Source of the DNA: Burkholderia sp. BCC1644
GTDB lineage: Bacteria > Pseudomonadota > Gammaproteobacteria > Burkholderiales > Burkholderiaceae
Assembly: GCF_902833225.1 (NCBI RefSeq)
Contig: NZ_CADFEI010000007.1
Location: 62,001 to 126,000, forward strand
Length of the DNA: 64,000 nt
Reading direction: 5' to 3'
Below, one piece after another: positions 32,980 through 42,009 of this stretch. The position numbers were made by a program, and so were the translations under genes. Numbering within the stretch: the first letter of the stretch is position 1; each line of letters opens with the position of its first letter. Under the pieces are notes generated by a model that was given only the letters and a program-made list of their open reading frames with translations, was not told where the DNA came from and did no database searches.

Positions 32980-34902
32980 ATGACATTGTTGAAATGGCGA
33001 TGGGCACGCGTGTCGCACCACGCGCGCCCGATGCGCGCGCACGCGCGAAGGCGCGACGGCGTACGGGCCGCGCTGTTCGCCTGCGTGGTGCTGCTCGCGT
33101 CGGGCGGTGCGATGCCGCGGGCCGCGCTCGCGGTGCCGGCGATCTCGCAATACGACCAGCCGAAATATCCGCCGGACTTCACGCATTTCGACTATGCGGA
33201 CGTGAATGCGCCCGACAACGGCACGCTCGATTTCGAAAACTACGACGAAGCGCAAAGCTACGATTCGCTGAACCCGTTCCTCGTGCGCGGCTCGCCCGCG
33301 CCCGACATCAAGAACCTGATGTTCGACACGCTGATGCAGCGCAGCTGGGACGAACTCGCGTCCGAATACGCGCTGATCGCCGACGACGTCGAGGTCGCGC
33401 CGGACCGGCTGTCCGCGACGTTCCACCTCAACCCGGCCGCGCGCTTCTCGAACGGCGACGCGATCACCGCGGCAGACGTCAAGTATTCGTTCGACACGCT
33501 GACGAGCCCGCAGGCGTCGCCGCTCTACAACGCGCAGTTCTCGATCATCAAGCGCGCGGTGGTGGTCGACGGCCGCACGATCCGCTTCGAGTTCAAGCAC
33601 GCGGAGCGCGACGCGGCGCTGATCGCGGGCGACCTGCCGGTGTTCTCGCCGAAATGGGGGCAACGCGCGGACGGTACGCGGCCGCCGTTCGACCAGATCG
33701 CAACCGTGCCGCCGATCGCGAGCGGTGCGTACCTGATCGAGCAGCGCAGGAACGACAAGCAGATCCGTTACGTGCGCAACCCGCACTACTGGGCCGCGAA
33801 CCTGCCGTCGCGGCGCGGCATGTTCCGCTTCGCCCACGTGTCGTTCAAGCTGTACCTGGACCAGTACACGTCGCTCGAAGCGTTCAAGGCCGGCGACGTC
33901 GACGCGCGGATGGAATACAGCTCGACGCAGTGGGCGCGCAAGTACGTCGGCAAGAATTTCCGCAACGGCATGCTGAAGAAGGGCGAATTCCCGGACGGAC
34001 CGGCGCAGATGCAGGGCTTCCTGATGAACCTGCGCAAGCCGATGTTCCAGGACGTGCGCGTGCGGCATGCGCTCGCGCTGGCGTTCGACTTCGACTGGAT
34101 GAGCCGGATGATGTTCTACGGGCAGTACCGCCGCACCAGCAGCTTCTGGGAGGCGAGCCCGTTCGCGGCGTCCGGCGTGCCGAGCGCGAAGGAACTTGCG
34201 CTGCTCGAACCGTACCGGTCGATCTTGCCGCCGACCGTGTTCGGCCCGATGATCGGCCAGCCGTCGACGCTGCCGCCCGGCTCGCTGCGCGCGAACCTGA
34301 AGGAAGCGCGCGACCTGCTCGAGCAGGCCGGCTGGCACTACCGGGACGGCGCGCTGCGCGATGCGAACGGCACGCCGATGACGATCGAGATCATCGACGA
34401 CCAGCCCGGCATGGACCGCCTGATCCTGCCGTACACGCAGGCGCTCGCGACCCTCGGCATCCACGCGTACCTGCACGAGATCGACAGCGCCGTCTACCTG
34501 AAGCGGCTCGACAATTTCGAGTACGACATGACGACGTACATCTACCTGCCCGTGACGATCCCCGGCGCGGAGCTGACGCGCCGGTTCGGCAGCGCGGCCG
34601 CGTCGCAGCCGGGCTCCGAGAACTATCCGGGCGTGAAATCGAAGGCCGTCGATGCACTGATCCGTGCGGCGCTCGCGGCGGACACGCTCGACGATCTCGA
34701 GACGGCCACGCACGCGCTCGACCGCGTGCTGATCAACCTGTACGTGCTGATTCCGCAGTACTACCTGCCGAACGCACGGATCGGGTACAAGGCGACGCTC
34801 GATCATCCGGCGATCGTGCCGGACTCCTATCAGTACGAGGACTGGATCATCGACTACTGGTACGTGAAGAAGCCGGCCGCACAGCCTGCACCGGCGGCCT
34901 GA
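32980..34902 (+). CDS. yejA: Periplasmic oligopeptide-binding protein, YejA-like
   Basis: ABC-importer solute-binding protein (SBP_bac_5 family), about 640 aa. An N-terminal signal (GVRAALFACVVLLASGGAMP, then RAALA) is followed by YejA-type sequence with a YADVNAPDNGTLDFENYDEA-like start, SYDSLNPFLVRG, and FSNGDAITAADVKYSFDTLT. Several in-frame starts exist (32884, 32980, 33031); 32980 gives a usual signal length with a basic N-terminus. YejA homologues bind oligopeptides and microcin C in E. coli. It begins the yejABEF operon, 160 nt after the terminator downstream of the receptor. Confidence 0.87.
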   Translation: MTLLKWRWARVSHHARPMRAHARRRDGVRAALFACVVLLASGGAMPRAALAVPAISQYDQPKYPPDFTHFDYADVNAPDNGTLDFENYDEAQSYDSLNPFLVRGSPAPDIKNLMFDTLMQRSWDELASEYALIADDVEVAPDRLSATFHLNPAARFSNGDAITAADVKYSFDTLTSPQASPLYNAQFSIIKRAVVVDGRTIRFEFKHAERDAALIAGDLPVFSPKWGQRADGTRPPFDQIATVPPIASGAYLIEQRRNDKQIRYVRNPHYWAANLPSRRGMFRFAHVSFKLYLDQYTSLEAFKAGDVDARMEYSSTQWARKYVGKNFRNGMLKKGEFPDGPAQMQGFLMNLRKPMFQDVRVRHALALAFDFDWMSRMMFYGQYRRTSSFWEASPFAASGVPSAKELALLEPYRSILPPTVFGPMIGQPSTLPPGSLRANLKEARDLLEQAGWHYRDGALRDANGTPMTIEIIDDQPGMDRLILPYTQALATLGIHAYLHEIDSAVYLKRLDNFEYDMTTYIYLPVTIPGAELTRRFGSAAASQPGSENYPGVKSKAVDALIRAALAADTLDDLETATHALDRVLINLYVLIPQYYLPNARIGYKATLDHPAIVPDSYQYEDWIIDYWYVKKPAAQPAPAA

Positions 34903-34914
34903 CGGGGAGCAACG

Positions 34915-35967
34915 ATGCTGGCATACATATTCAGGCGGCTGCTGCTGATGATCCCGACGCTGGTCGGGGTCGTGACGATCACGTTCGCGGTCACGCAGTT
35001 CGTGCCGGGTGGCCCGGTCGAGCAGGTCCTCGCGCAGTTGCGGCACGGCAGCGCACGCGGGGGCGAGGCGGGCGGAGGCGGGGGCGGCTATCACGGCAGC
35101 CAGGGCGTCGATCCGCAGCAGATCGCGCAGATCCGCAAGCAGTTCGGCTTCGACAAGCCGCCGCTCGAGCGCTACCTGCTGATGCTGAAAAGCTATGCGA
35201 CGTTCGACCTCGGCCAGTCCTACTTCGCGCATCGCAGCGTGTGGGCGGTGATCCGCTCGAAGCTGCCGGTCTCGATCACGCTCGGGTTATGGACGGTGAT
35301 CCTCACGTATCTCGTGTCGGTGCCGCTCGGCATCGCGAAGGCGGTGCGCAACGGCTCGCGGTTCGACACCGTGACGAGCGTGCTGGTACTGACCGGCTAC
35401 GCGGTACCGGGCTTCGTGCTCGGCGTGCTGCTGCTGATGCTGTTCGGCGGCGGCACGTTCTGGCAGGTGTTCCCGATGCGCGGGCTCACGTCGGACAACT
35501 TCGACGACCTGACGATGGTCGGCAAGACGCTCGACTATCTGTGGCACGTCGTGATGCCCGTCACGGCGGCGGTGATCGGCAACTTCGCGATCGTCACGAT
35601 CCTGACGAAGAACACGTTCCTCGAGGAAATCGGCCGGCAGTACGTGCTGACCGCGCGGGCGAAGGGGGCGCCGGAGCGCGACGTGCTGTGGAAGCACGTA
35701 CTGCGCAATGCGGCGATCCCGCTGCTCACCGGGCTGCCGGCGGCATTCGTCGGCGCGTTCCTGAACGGCAACCTGCTGATCGAGACGCTGTTCTCGCTCG
35801 ACGGAATGGGGCAGCTGTCGTACGACGCGGTGATCCGTCGCGACTATCCGGTCGTGCTCGGCTCGCTGTTCCTGTTCACCCTGATCGGTCTGCTGACCAA
35901 GCTCATCGCGGATATCTGCTATGTCCTCGTCGACCCCCGTATCCAGTTCAGCCGCCTGGACCACTGA
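34915..35967 (+). CDS. yejB: ABC importer permease, YejB-like
   Basis: Inner-membrane permease of 350 aa of the DppB/OppB class. It has an N-terminal TM, a Gly-rich cytosolic or periplasmic insert typical of YejB (RHGSARGGEAGGGGGGYHGS), then five more helices and the EAA loop region (VLTARAKGAPERDVLWKHVL). It starts 12 nt after yejA. The gene overlaps yejE by 47 nt, consistent with tight coupling. Confidence 0.9.
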   Translation: MLAYIFRRLLLMIPTLVGVVTITFAVTQFVPGGPVEQVLAQLRHGSARGGEAGGGGGGYHGSQGVDPQQIAQIRKQFGFDKPPLERYLLMLKSYATFDLGQSYFAHRSVWAVIRSKLPVSITLGLWTVILTYLVSVPLGIAKAVRNGSRFDTVTSVLVLTGYAVPGFVLGVLLLMLFGGGTFWQVFPMRGLTSDNFDDLTMVGKTLDYLWHVVMPVTAAVIGNFAIVTILTKNTFLEEIGRQYVLTARAKGAPERDVLWKHVLRNAAIPLLTGLPAAFVGAFLNGNLLIETLFSLDGMGQLSYDAVIRRDYPVVLGSLFLFTLIGLLTKLIADICYVLVDPRIQFSRLDH

Positions 35968-37024
35968 GCGCGCGTGCGCGCCGTCGCCTTCGCCATGGCG
36001 GCGCACGTGGCAGCGCTTTCGCGCGCAGCCGCTCGGCTATGCGAGCCTCGTGATCTTCGTCGTGCTGTTCGCGCTCAGTCTGTGCGCCGATGGCCTGTCG
36101 AACGACCGGCCGCTGCTCGTGCGCTACGACGGGCACTATTACTTTCCGATCGTGAAGGACTATCCGGAGACCGAGTTCGGCGGCGATTTTCCCGCGAAGA
36201 CGAACTACCTCGACCCGTACATTCGCGCGAAGCTCGAATCGCACGGCAATTTCGCGGTTTATCCGCCGAACCGGTACCGCTACGACACGATCGACTACTT
36301 TGCGTCGCGGCCGTATCCGGCGCCGCCGTCGTCGAGCAACTGGCTCGGCACCGACCAGTTCGGCCGCGACGTGCTCGCGCGGCTGCTGTACGGGTTCCGG
36401 CTGTCGGTGCTGATGGCGTTCGCGCTGACCGTGTCGGGCGTGCTGGTCGGCGTACTGACGGGCGCGCTGCAGGGCTTCTACGGCGGGCGCACCGACCTGA
36501 TCGGCCAACGCCTGATCGAGATCTGGAGCGCGCTGCCGGACCTGTACCTGCTGATCATCTTCGCGTCGATCTTCACGCCGTCGCTGTGGCTGCTGTTCAT
36601 CCTGCTGTCGATGTTCGGCTGGCTCGTGCTGTCCGATTACGTGCGCGCCGAATTCCTGCGCAACCGCACGCTCGATTACGTGAAAGCCGCGCGCACGATG
36701 GGGCTGACGAATGCGCAGATCATGTGGCGCCATGTGCTGCCGAACAGCCTCACGCCGGTGATCACGTTCTTGCCGTTCCGGATGAGCGCCGCGATCCTGT
36801 CGCTGACGAGCCTCGATTTCCTCGGTCTCGGCGTGCAGCCGCCGACGCCGAGCCTCGGCGAGCTGCTCCAGGAGGGCAAGAACAACCTCGATGCATGGTG
36901 GATCTCGATCTCCGCATTCGCGGCGCTGGTGGTGACGCTGCTGCTGCTCACGTTCATGGGCGACGCGTTGCGCAACGCGCTCGACACGCGTTCGCGCGGC
37001 TCGGCGTTCGGCGGGGGGCGATGA
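35921..37024 (+). CDS. yejE: ABC importer permease, YejE-like
   Basis: Inner-membrane permease of 367 aa of the DppC/OppC class. It has an N-terminal TM (ASLVIFVVLFALSLCADGL), a large YejE-type periplasmic segment with DPYIRAKLESHGNFAVYPPN, then the BPD_transp domain with SSSNWLGTDQFGRDVLARLL and the EAA loop (YVKAARTMGLTNAQIMWRHV). ATG 35921 lies inside yejB, giving a 47-nt overlap in another frame; no later in-frame start precedes TM1. The stop overlaps the yejF start (ATGA). Confidence 0.9.
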   Translation: MSSSTPVSSSAAWTTERACAPSPSPWRRTWQRFRAQPLGYASLVIFVVLFALSLCADGLSNDRPLLVRYDGHYYFPIVKDYPETEFGGDFPAKTNYLDPYIRAKLESHGNFAVYPPNRYRYDTIDYFASRPYPAPPSSSNWLGTDQFGRDVLARLLYGFRLSVLMAFALTVSGVLVGVLTGALQGFYGGRTDLIGQRLIEIWSALPDLYLLIIFASIFTPSLWLLFILLSMFGWLVLSDYVRAEFLRNRTLDYVKAARTMGLTNAQIMWRHVLPNSLTPVITFLPFRMSAAILSLTSLDFLGLGVQPPTPSLGELLQEGKNNLDAWWISISAFAALVVTLLLLTFMGDALRNALDTRSRGSAFGGGR

Positions 37025-38658
37025 TGGCGAACGCGTTGCTGCAGATCGACGGGTTTTCGGCGCGCTTCGGCGCGAAGCCCGCCGTGCAGGATCTGAGCCT
37101 GTCGATTGGCCGCGGCGAGCGGGTCGCGCTCGTCGGCGAATCGGGCTCGGGCAAGAGCGTGACGGCGCTGTCGATCCTGCGGCTCGCGCAGCAGGCGACG
37201 CTGTCGGGGCGGATGCTGTTCGACGGCGAGGACCTGCTCGCGAAGACCGAACAGCAGATGCGCGGGATTCGCGGCGCCGACATCGCGATGGTGTTCCAGG
37301 AGCCGATGACCGCGCTGAATCCGCTGTATTCGATCGGCAAGCAGATCGCGGAGAGCCTGCGGTTGCACGAGGGGCTGCGGCCGGGCGACGCGCGCGAACG
37401 CGGGATCGCGCTGCTGCGGCGCACCGGGATTCCGGAGCCGGAGCGGCGGATCGACAGTTTTCCGCATCAGCTGTCGGGCGGGCAGCGCCAGCGCGCGATG
37501 ATCGCGATGGCGCTCGCGTGCCGGCCGCGGCTGTTGCTGGCGGACGAACCGACGACGGCGCTCGACGTGACGGTGCGCCAGCAGATCGTCGATCTGCTGA
37601 TCGAACTGCAGGAGCAGGAAGCGGCCGCGCGCGGCATGGCCGTGCTGCTGATCACGCACGACCTGAACCTGGTGCGGCGCTTCGCGCAGCGCGTGGCCGT
37701 GATGGAGCAGGGTGTGCTGGTGGAGACGAACACGACCGATGCGCTGTTCGCCGCGCCGCAGCATGCGTACACGCGCCGGCTGCTCGACAGCGCGCCGCAG
37801 CGGGCCGTCGAGCCCGTCGCGGCCGGGGCGCAGACGATCCTCGACGTGCGCGATCTCGCGGTCGATTACCGCATCGCGGCGAAAGGCTGGCGCGCGGTGC
37901 TCGGCAAGACGACGTTCCGCGCCGTGCACGACGTGCAGCTGTCGCTGAAGCGCGGCGAAACGCTCGGGATCGTCGGCGAGTCGGGCTCGGGGAAATCGAC
38001 GCTGGCGGCCACGGTGCTCGGCCTGCAGCGGCCGGCGGCCGGCGCGATCGAGATCGATGGCATGCCGCTCGACACGCTTCGGACGACGGGCGGCAGGCGC
38101 ACGCTGTACGGCAGGATGCAGGTCGTGTTCCAGGACCCGTTCGGCTCGCTGTCGCCGCGGATGACGGTCGAGCAGATCGTCGGCGAAGGGCTCGCCGTGC
38201 ACCGGCCGCAGGTGGCCGGCGACGCGCGGCGTGCGCGGATCGCCGCGCTGCTGCAGGAGGTCGGCCTGCCGGCCGAGTCGATGCTGCGTTATCCGCACGA
38301 ATTCTCCGGCGGCCAGCGGCAGCGGATCGCGATCGCGCGCGCACTGGCGGTCGAGCCGGAGCTGCTGGTGCTGGACGAGCCGACGAGCGCGCTCGACGTG
38401 TCGATCCAGAAACAGGTGCTGAATCTGCTGACGAATCTGCAAAAGAAGTACAAACTGAGCTACCTGTTCATTACCCACGATCTCGCGGTCATGCGTGCGA
38501 TGGCTCACCGGGTCGTCGTGATGAAGGCGGGGCGCGTGGTCGAGGAGGGCGATACGCTCGACGTGCTGCATGCGCCGTCCCATCCGTATACGCGTGCACT
38601 GCTTGCGTCGTCGATGCTGGCGCCGGTGCGCGGTTCCCGAGAGAGCACCGATGATTGA
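37021..38658 (+). CDS. yejF: ABC importer ATPase with two nucleotide-binding domains, YejF-like
   Basis: Cytosolic ATPase of about 545 aa formed by two fused ABC domains. NBD1 shows Walker [10 protein letters not shown] (about 40-48), signature LSGGQRQRA and Walker [13 protein letters not shown]2 shows Walker [10 protein letters not shown], signature FSGGQRQRI and Walker [10 protein letters not shown]. Both carry C-terminal oligopeptide-type extensions. The start is the ATGATG at 37021, overlapping the yejE stop. It powers the YejBE permease; the gene order matches yejABEF of enterobacteria. Confidence 0.92.
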   Translation: MMANALLQIDGFSARFGAKPAVQDLSLSIGRGERVALVGESGSGKSVTALSILRLAQQATLSGRMLFDGEDLLAKTEQQMRGIRGADIAMVFQEPMTALNPLYSIGKQIAESLRLHEGLRPGDARERGIALLRRTGIPEPERRIDSFPHQLSGGQRQRAMIAMALACRPRLLLADEPTTALDVTVRQQIVDLLIELQEQEAAARGMAVLLITHDLNLVRRFAQRVAVMEQGVLVETNTTDALFAAPQHAYTRRLLDSAPQRAVEPVAAGAQTILDVRDLAVDYRIAAKGWRAVLGKTTFRAVHDVQLSLKRGETLGIVGESGSGKSTLAATVLGLQRPAAGAIEIDGMPLDTLRTTGGRRTLYGRMQVVFQDPFGSLSPRMTVEQIVGEGLAVHRPQVAGDARRARIAALLQEVGLPAESMLRYPHEFSGGQRQRIAIARALAVEPELLVLDEPTSALDVSIQKQVLNLLTNLQKKYKLSYLFITHDLAVMRAMAHRVVVMKAGRVVEEGDTLDVLHAPSHPYTRALLASSMLAPVRGSRESTDD

Positions 38659-38728
38659 CGTGTACCGGGCGCAGCGCGCCCACGCCGCGCGCGTGCCGTG
38701 CGGCGAAACGCCGGCGGTGCGCTGACGC

Positions 38729-41700
38729 ATGCCGATGCCGTCGTTCTTCATCGATCGTCCCGTCTTTGCGTGGATCGTCGCGCTTGCGATCGTCGTCGCG
38801 GGCGTACTCGCGATTCCGCAGCTTCCGATCGCCCAATATCCGCGCCTGGCGCCGCCGCGCGTCGTGATCACCGCCGCGTACCCGGGCGCGTCGACCGAGA
38901 CGGTCGACGGCGACGTCGGCAGCATCATCGAGGAAAGCCTGGATGGCGCCGACGGGCTGCTGTACTACGAGACGAGCAGCGACGGTCACGGCAACCTCGA
39001 GATCGACGTGACGTTTTCGCCGGGCACCGATCCCGACATCGCGCTCGTCGACGTGAACAACCGGCTGAAGCAGGTCGAGTCTCGGTTGCCGCAGCAGGTC
39101 GTCCAGCAGGGGATCGGCGTGTTCAAGGCGGCAAACACGTTCCTGATGCTCGTCACGCTGACGTCGACCGACGGCCTGCGCGATTCCGCGCAGCTCGGCG
39201 ATTACCTGAACCGCTACGTGCTGCGCGAGCTGAAGCGCGCGCCGGGCGTCGGCGCGGCCGAACTATGGGACGCCGACGAGGCGCTGCGGGTCTGGCTCGA
39301 TCCGCACAAGCTGCGCGAATACGGTCTCGGCGCCGACGACGTGATCGCGGCGATCGGCACGCAGAACGCGACGGTGACGGCCGGCGCGATCGGCGACGCG
39401 CCGTTTCCGGGCGGCCAGCAGCTTACCGCGCAGATCGTCGTCAAGGGGCAGCTCGCATCGCCGGACGAGTTCGGCCGGATCGTGCTGAAGTCGAAGACGG
39501 ACGGCTCGGCGGTGCGCGTCGCCGACGTCGCGCGCGTCGAGATCGGTCGCGACGACTACTCGTTCTATTCGCGGCTGAACGGCCGCCCGGCCGCGACGGT
39601 CGGCATCCAGCTCGGCCCGCGCGGCAACGCGCTCGAAACGTCGAACGCGATCCGTGCGCGGCTCGCCGAGCTGTCGAGGACGTTGCCGCCGGGCGTGGCG
39701 ATCGAGATTCCGTTCGACGGCGCGCATTTCGTGACGATCGCGATCCGCGAGGTCGTGCTGACGCTGATCGAGGCGGTCGTGCTGGTGTTCGGCGTGATGT
39801 GGCTGTTCCTGCGCGACCTGCGCTACACGCTGGTGCCGACGGTCGTGATTCCGGTCACGCTGATGGGCGCGTTCGTGGCGATGTGGGCGTTCGGGCTGTC
39901 GATCAACGTGTTCACGATGTTCGGTCTCGTGCTGGCGATCGGCATCCTCGTCGACGACGCGATCGTCGTCGTCGAGAGCGTGCACCGCGTGATGGAGGAG
40001 GGCGTGTCGCCGCGCGACGCCACGCGCCGGGCCATGAAGCGGATCGGCGGGGCGATCGTCGGCGTGACCGCGGTGCTGACCGCCGTATTCGTGCCGATGG
40101 CTTTTTTTCCCGGTACCGTCGGCGGCATTTACCGGCAGTTCGCGGTGGCGATGATCGCGTCGATGCTGGTGTCGTCGTTCATGGCGCTGTCGCTCACGCC
40201 CGCGCTGTGCGCGAACCTGCTGAAGCCGGTCGCGCGGCACGACGGCAGGGCCGCCCATGCGCGGCGCCGCGGCATCGGCGCGCGGCTGGCCGACCGGTTC
40301 GGCGCGGGCTTTACGCGCGTCGAGGCCGGTTATCGCCGCGTCGCCGTGTTCGCGGTGCGGCGCACCGGCATCGTCGTCGCGGTCTACGCGGCGCTCCTGA
40401 TCGGCTGTGGGTTGCTGTACTGGATGATGCCGGGCGGCTTCCTGCCGACCGAGGACCAGGGGCAGCTGCAGGTGATGATCCAGTTGCCGGCCGGCGCGAC
40501 GCAGGCACGCACGCTCGTGGCCGTCGAGCGTGTCGAGGCGATCCTGCGCGCGGAGCCGGCGATCGCGAACGTGACGAGCGTGATCGGCTGGAGTTTCGCG
40601 GGCAGCGGGCAGAACGTCGGGATGGCGTTCGTGGAGCTGAAGGACTGGACGCAGCGCGACGTCGACGCGATGACGCTGCGCGACCGGCTCAACCGCCGTT
40701 TCGGCGAGATTCTCGACGGCGACGTCGAGGCGTCGCTGCCGCCTTCGGTGCGCGGCATCGGGCATTCCGACGGTTTCACGTTCCGGCTCGAGGATCGCGG
40801 CGGGGTCGGGCTCGATGCATTGAAGACGGCTCGCGAGCAGTTGTCCGAACGCGCGAAGGCGGATCCGCTGCTGGCCGCCGTGCATTTCGAAGACCTGCCG
40901 GACGCGCCGCGTATCGAGCTCGACGTCGATCGCGCGAAGGCGTATGCGCTCGGCGTACCGTTCGAGCGGATCGCGGGGCTCCTGGGCGGCACGTTCGGTT
41001 CGAACTACATCAACGATTTTCCGGCGTCGGGCCGCATGCGGCGCGTGATCATCGAGGCCGAGCCGGGCGCCCGCACGACCGACACGCAACTGATGGCGCT
41101 GACCGTGCCGAACCGCACCGGCGACATGGTGCCGCTTTCGGCGATCGCCGCGCCGCACTGGACGATCGGCCCGGTGATGCTGAACCGTTACAACGGCTAT
41201 CCGTCGCTCGACATCAGCGGCCGGGCGGCGACCGGCACGAGTTCGGGCGCGGCGATGGCGGAGATGGAGCGGCTCGCCGGCGGGCTGCCGGCCGGAATCG
41301 GCTTCGACTGGGTCGATGCGGCGCGCGAGGAGCAGGTCGCCGCGCGGCAGACGCCGCTGCTCGTCGGGCTGTCGGTGCTCGCGGTCTTCATGGCGCTCGC
41401 CGCGCTGTACGAAAGCTGGACGATTCCGCTGTCCGTGCTGACGATCGTGCCGCTCGGCATGATCGGCGCGATTGCGGCAGCGCTCGCGCGCGGGATGCCG
41501 AACGACGTGTACTTCAAGGTCGGGATGATCACCGTGGTCGGGCTGGCGGCGAAGAACGCGATCCTGATCGTGCAGTACGCACGCGACCTGGCCGCGCGCG
41601 GCGTGCCGCTGCGGCAGGCGGTGATCGACGCGGCCGCCGCGCGATTCAGGCCGATCGTGATGACGTCGATGGCGTTTCTGCTCGGCGTCGTGCCGCTCGT

Positions 41701-41908
41701 GCTGGCGACGGGCGCGGGCGCGGAAAGCCGGCGGTCGATCGGAACGGGTGCGTTTGGAGGCGTGTTGGCGGCGACGATGTTCGGGCTGGTTTTTGCGCCG
41801 GTGGCGTTTCGTTTGGTGGTGTCCGCCGGCCGGCGTGGCCGGCAGGCTGCGGGGATGCGGCGGGACGCGCGGCGAGCGGAAACGGTCGGGGATCTGGAGG
41901 TGGATTGA
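38729..41908 (+). CDS. RND multidrug efflux permease (HAE1 family), no adjacent adaptor
   Basis: Inner-membrane RND permease of 1059 aa, complete for the family. It contains the RND porter repeats (YPGASTETVDGDVGSIIEES), the TM4 proton-relay Asp pair in [19 protein letters not shown]10 KNAILIVQYARDL and the signature PRIMR-like ERVEAILRAEPAIANVTSVI region. It starts 70 nt after yejF on the same strand. No adaptor or outer-membrane gene is next to it; the next feature downstream is an insertion sequence about 100 nt after its stop. Confidence 0.92.
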   Translation: MPMPSFFIDRPVFAWIVALAIVVAGVLAIPQLPIAQYPRLAPPRVVITAAYPGASTETVDGDVGSIIEESLDGADGLLYYETSSDGHGNLEIDVTFSPGTDPDIALVDVNNRLKQVESRLPQQVVQQGIGVFKAANTFLMLVTLTSTDGLRDSAQLGDYLNRYVLRELKRAPGVGAAELWDADEALRVWLDPHKLREYGLGADDVIAAIGTQNATVTAGAIGDAPFPGGQQLTAQIVVKGQLASPDEFGRIVLKSKTDGSAVRVADVARVEIGRDDYSFYSRLNGRPAATVGIQLGPRGNALETSNAIRARLAELSRTLPPGVAIEIPFDGAHFVTIAIREVVLTLIEAVVLVFGVMWLFLRDLRYTLVPTVVIPVTLMGAFVAMWAFGLSINVFTMFGLVLAIGILVDDAIVVVESVHRVMEEGVSPRDATRRAMKRIGGAIVGVTAVLTAVFVPMAFFPGTVGGIYRQFAVAMIASMLVSSFMALSLTPALCANLLKPVARHDGRAAHARRRGIGARLADRFGAGFTRVEAGYRRVAVFAVRRTGIVVAVYAALLIGCGLLYWMMPGGFLPTEDQGQLQVMIQLPAGATQARTLVAVERVEAILRAEPAIANVTSVIGWSFAGSGQNVGMAFVELKDWTQRDVDAMTLRDRLNRRFGEILDGDVEASLPPSVRGIGHSDGFTFRLEDRGGVGLDALKTAREQLSERAKADPLLAAVHFEDLPDAPRIELDVDRAKAYALGVPFERIAGLLGGTFGSNYINDFPASGRMRRVIIEAEPGARTTDTQLMALTVPNRTGDMVPLSAIAAPHWTIGPVMLNRYNGYPSLDISGRAATGTSSGAAMAEMERLAGGLPAGIGFDWVDAAREEQVAARQTPLLVGLSVLAVFMALAALYESWTIPLSVLTIVPLGMIGAIAAALARGMPNDVYFKVGMITVVGLAAKNAILIVQYARDLAARGVPLRQAVIDAAAARFRPIVMTSMAFLLGVVPLVLATGAGAESRRSIGTGAFGGVLAATMFGLVFAPVAFRLVVSAGRRGRQAAGMRRDARRAETVGDLEVD

Positions 41909-42004
41909 GGTGGGAGCGGGTTGTTTTTCGGTTGGATCAGGGGTTGGTGGATGCCAATCTCCACTGAAATATCGTATTTGACATAATCATAATTATCACC
42001 AGAT

Positions 42005-42009
42005 TGGAT
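42005..42009. repeat. Left target-site duplication TGGAT
   Basis: TGGAT immediately precedes the left end of the insertion sequence and is repeated at 43698-43702 after its right end. Confidence 0.75.

Noticed and set aside
41750..41990. Small open frame overlapping the end of the orphan RND permease
   Set aside because: It lies mostly inside the permease in another frame and has no start signal.
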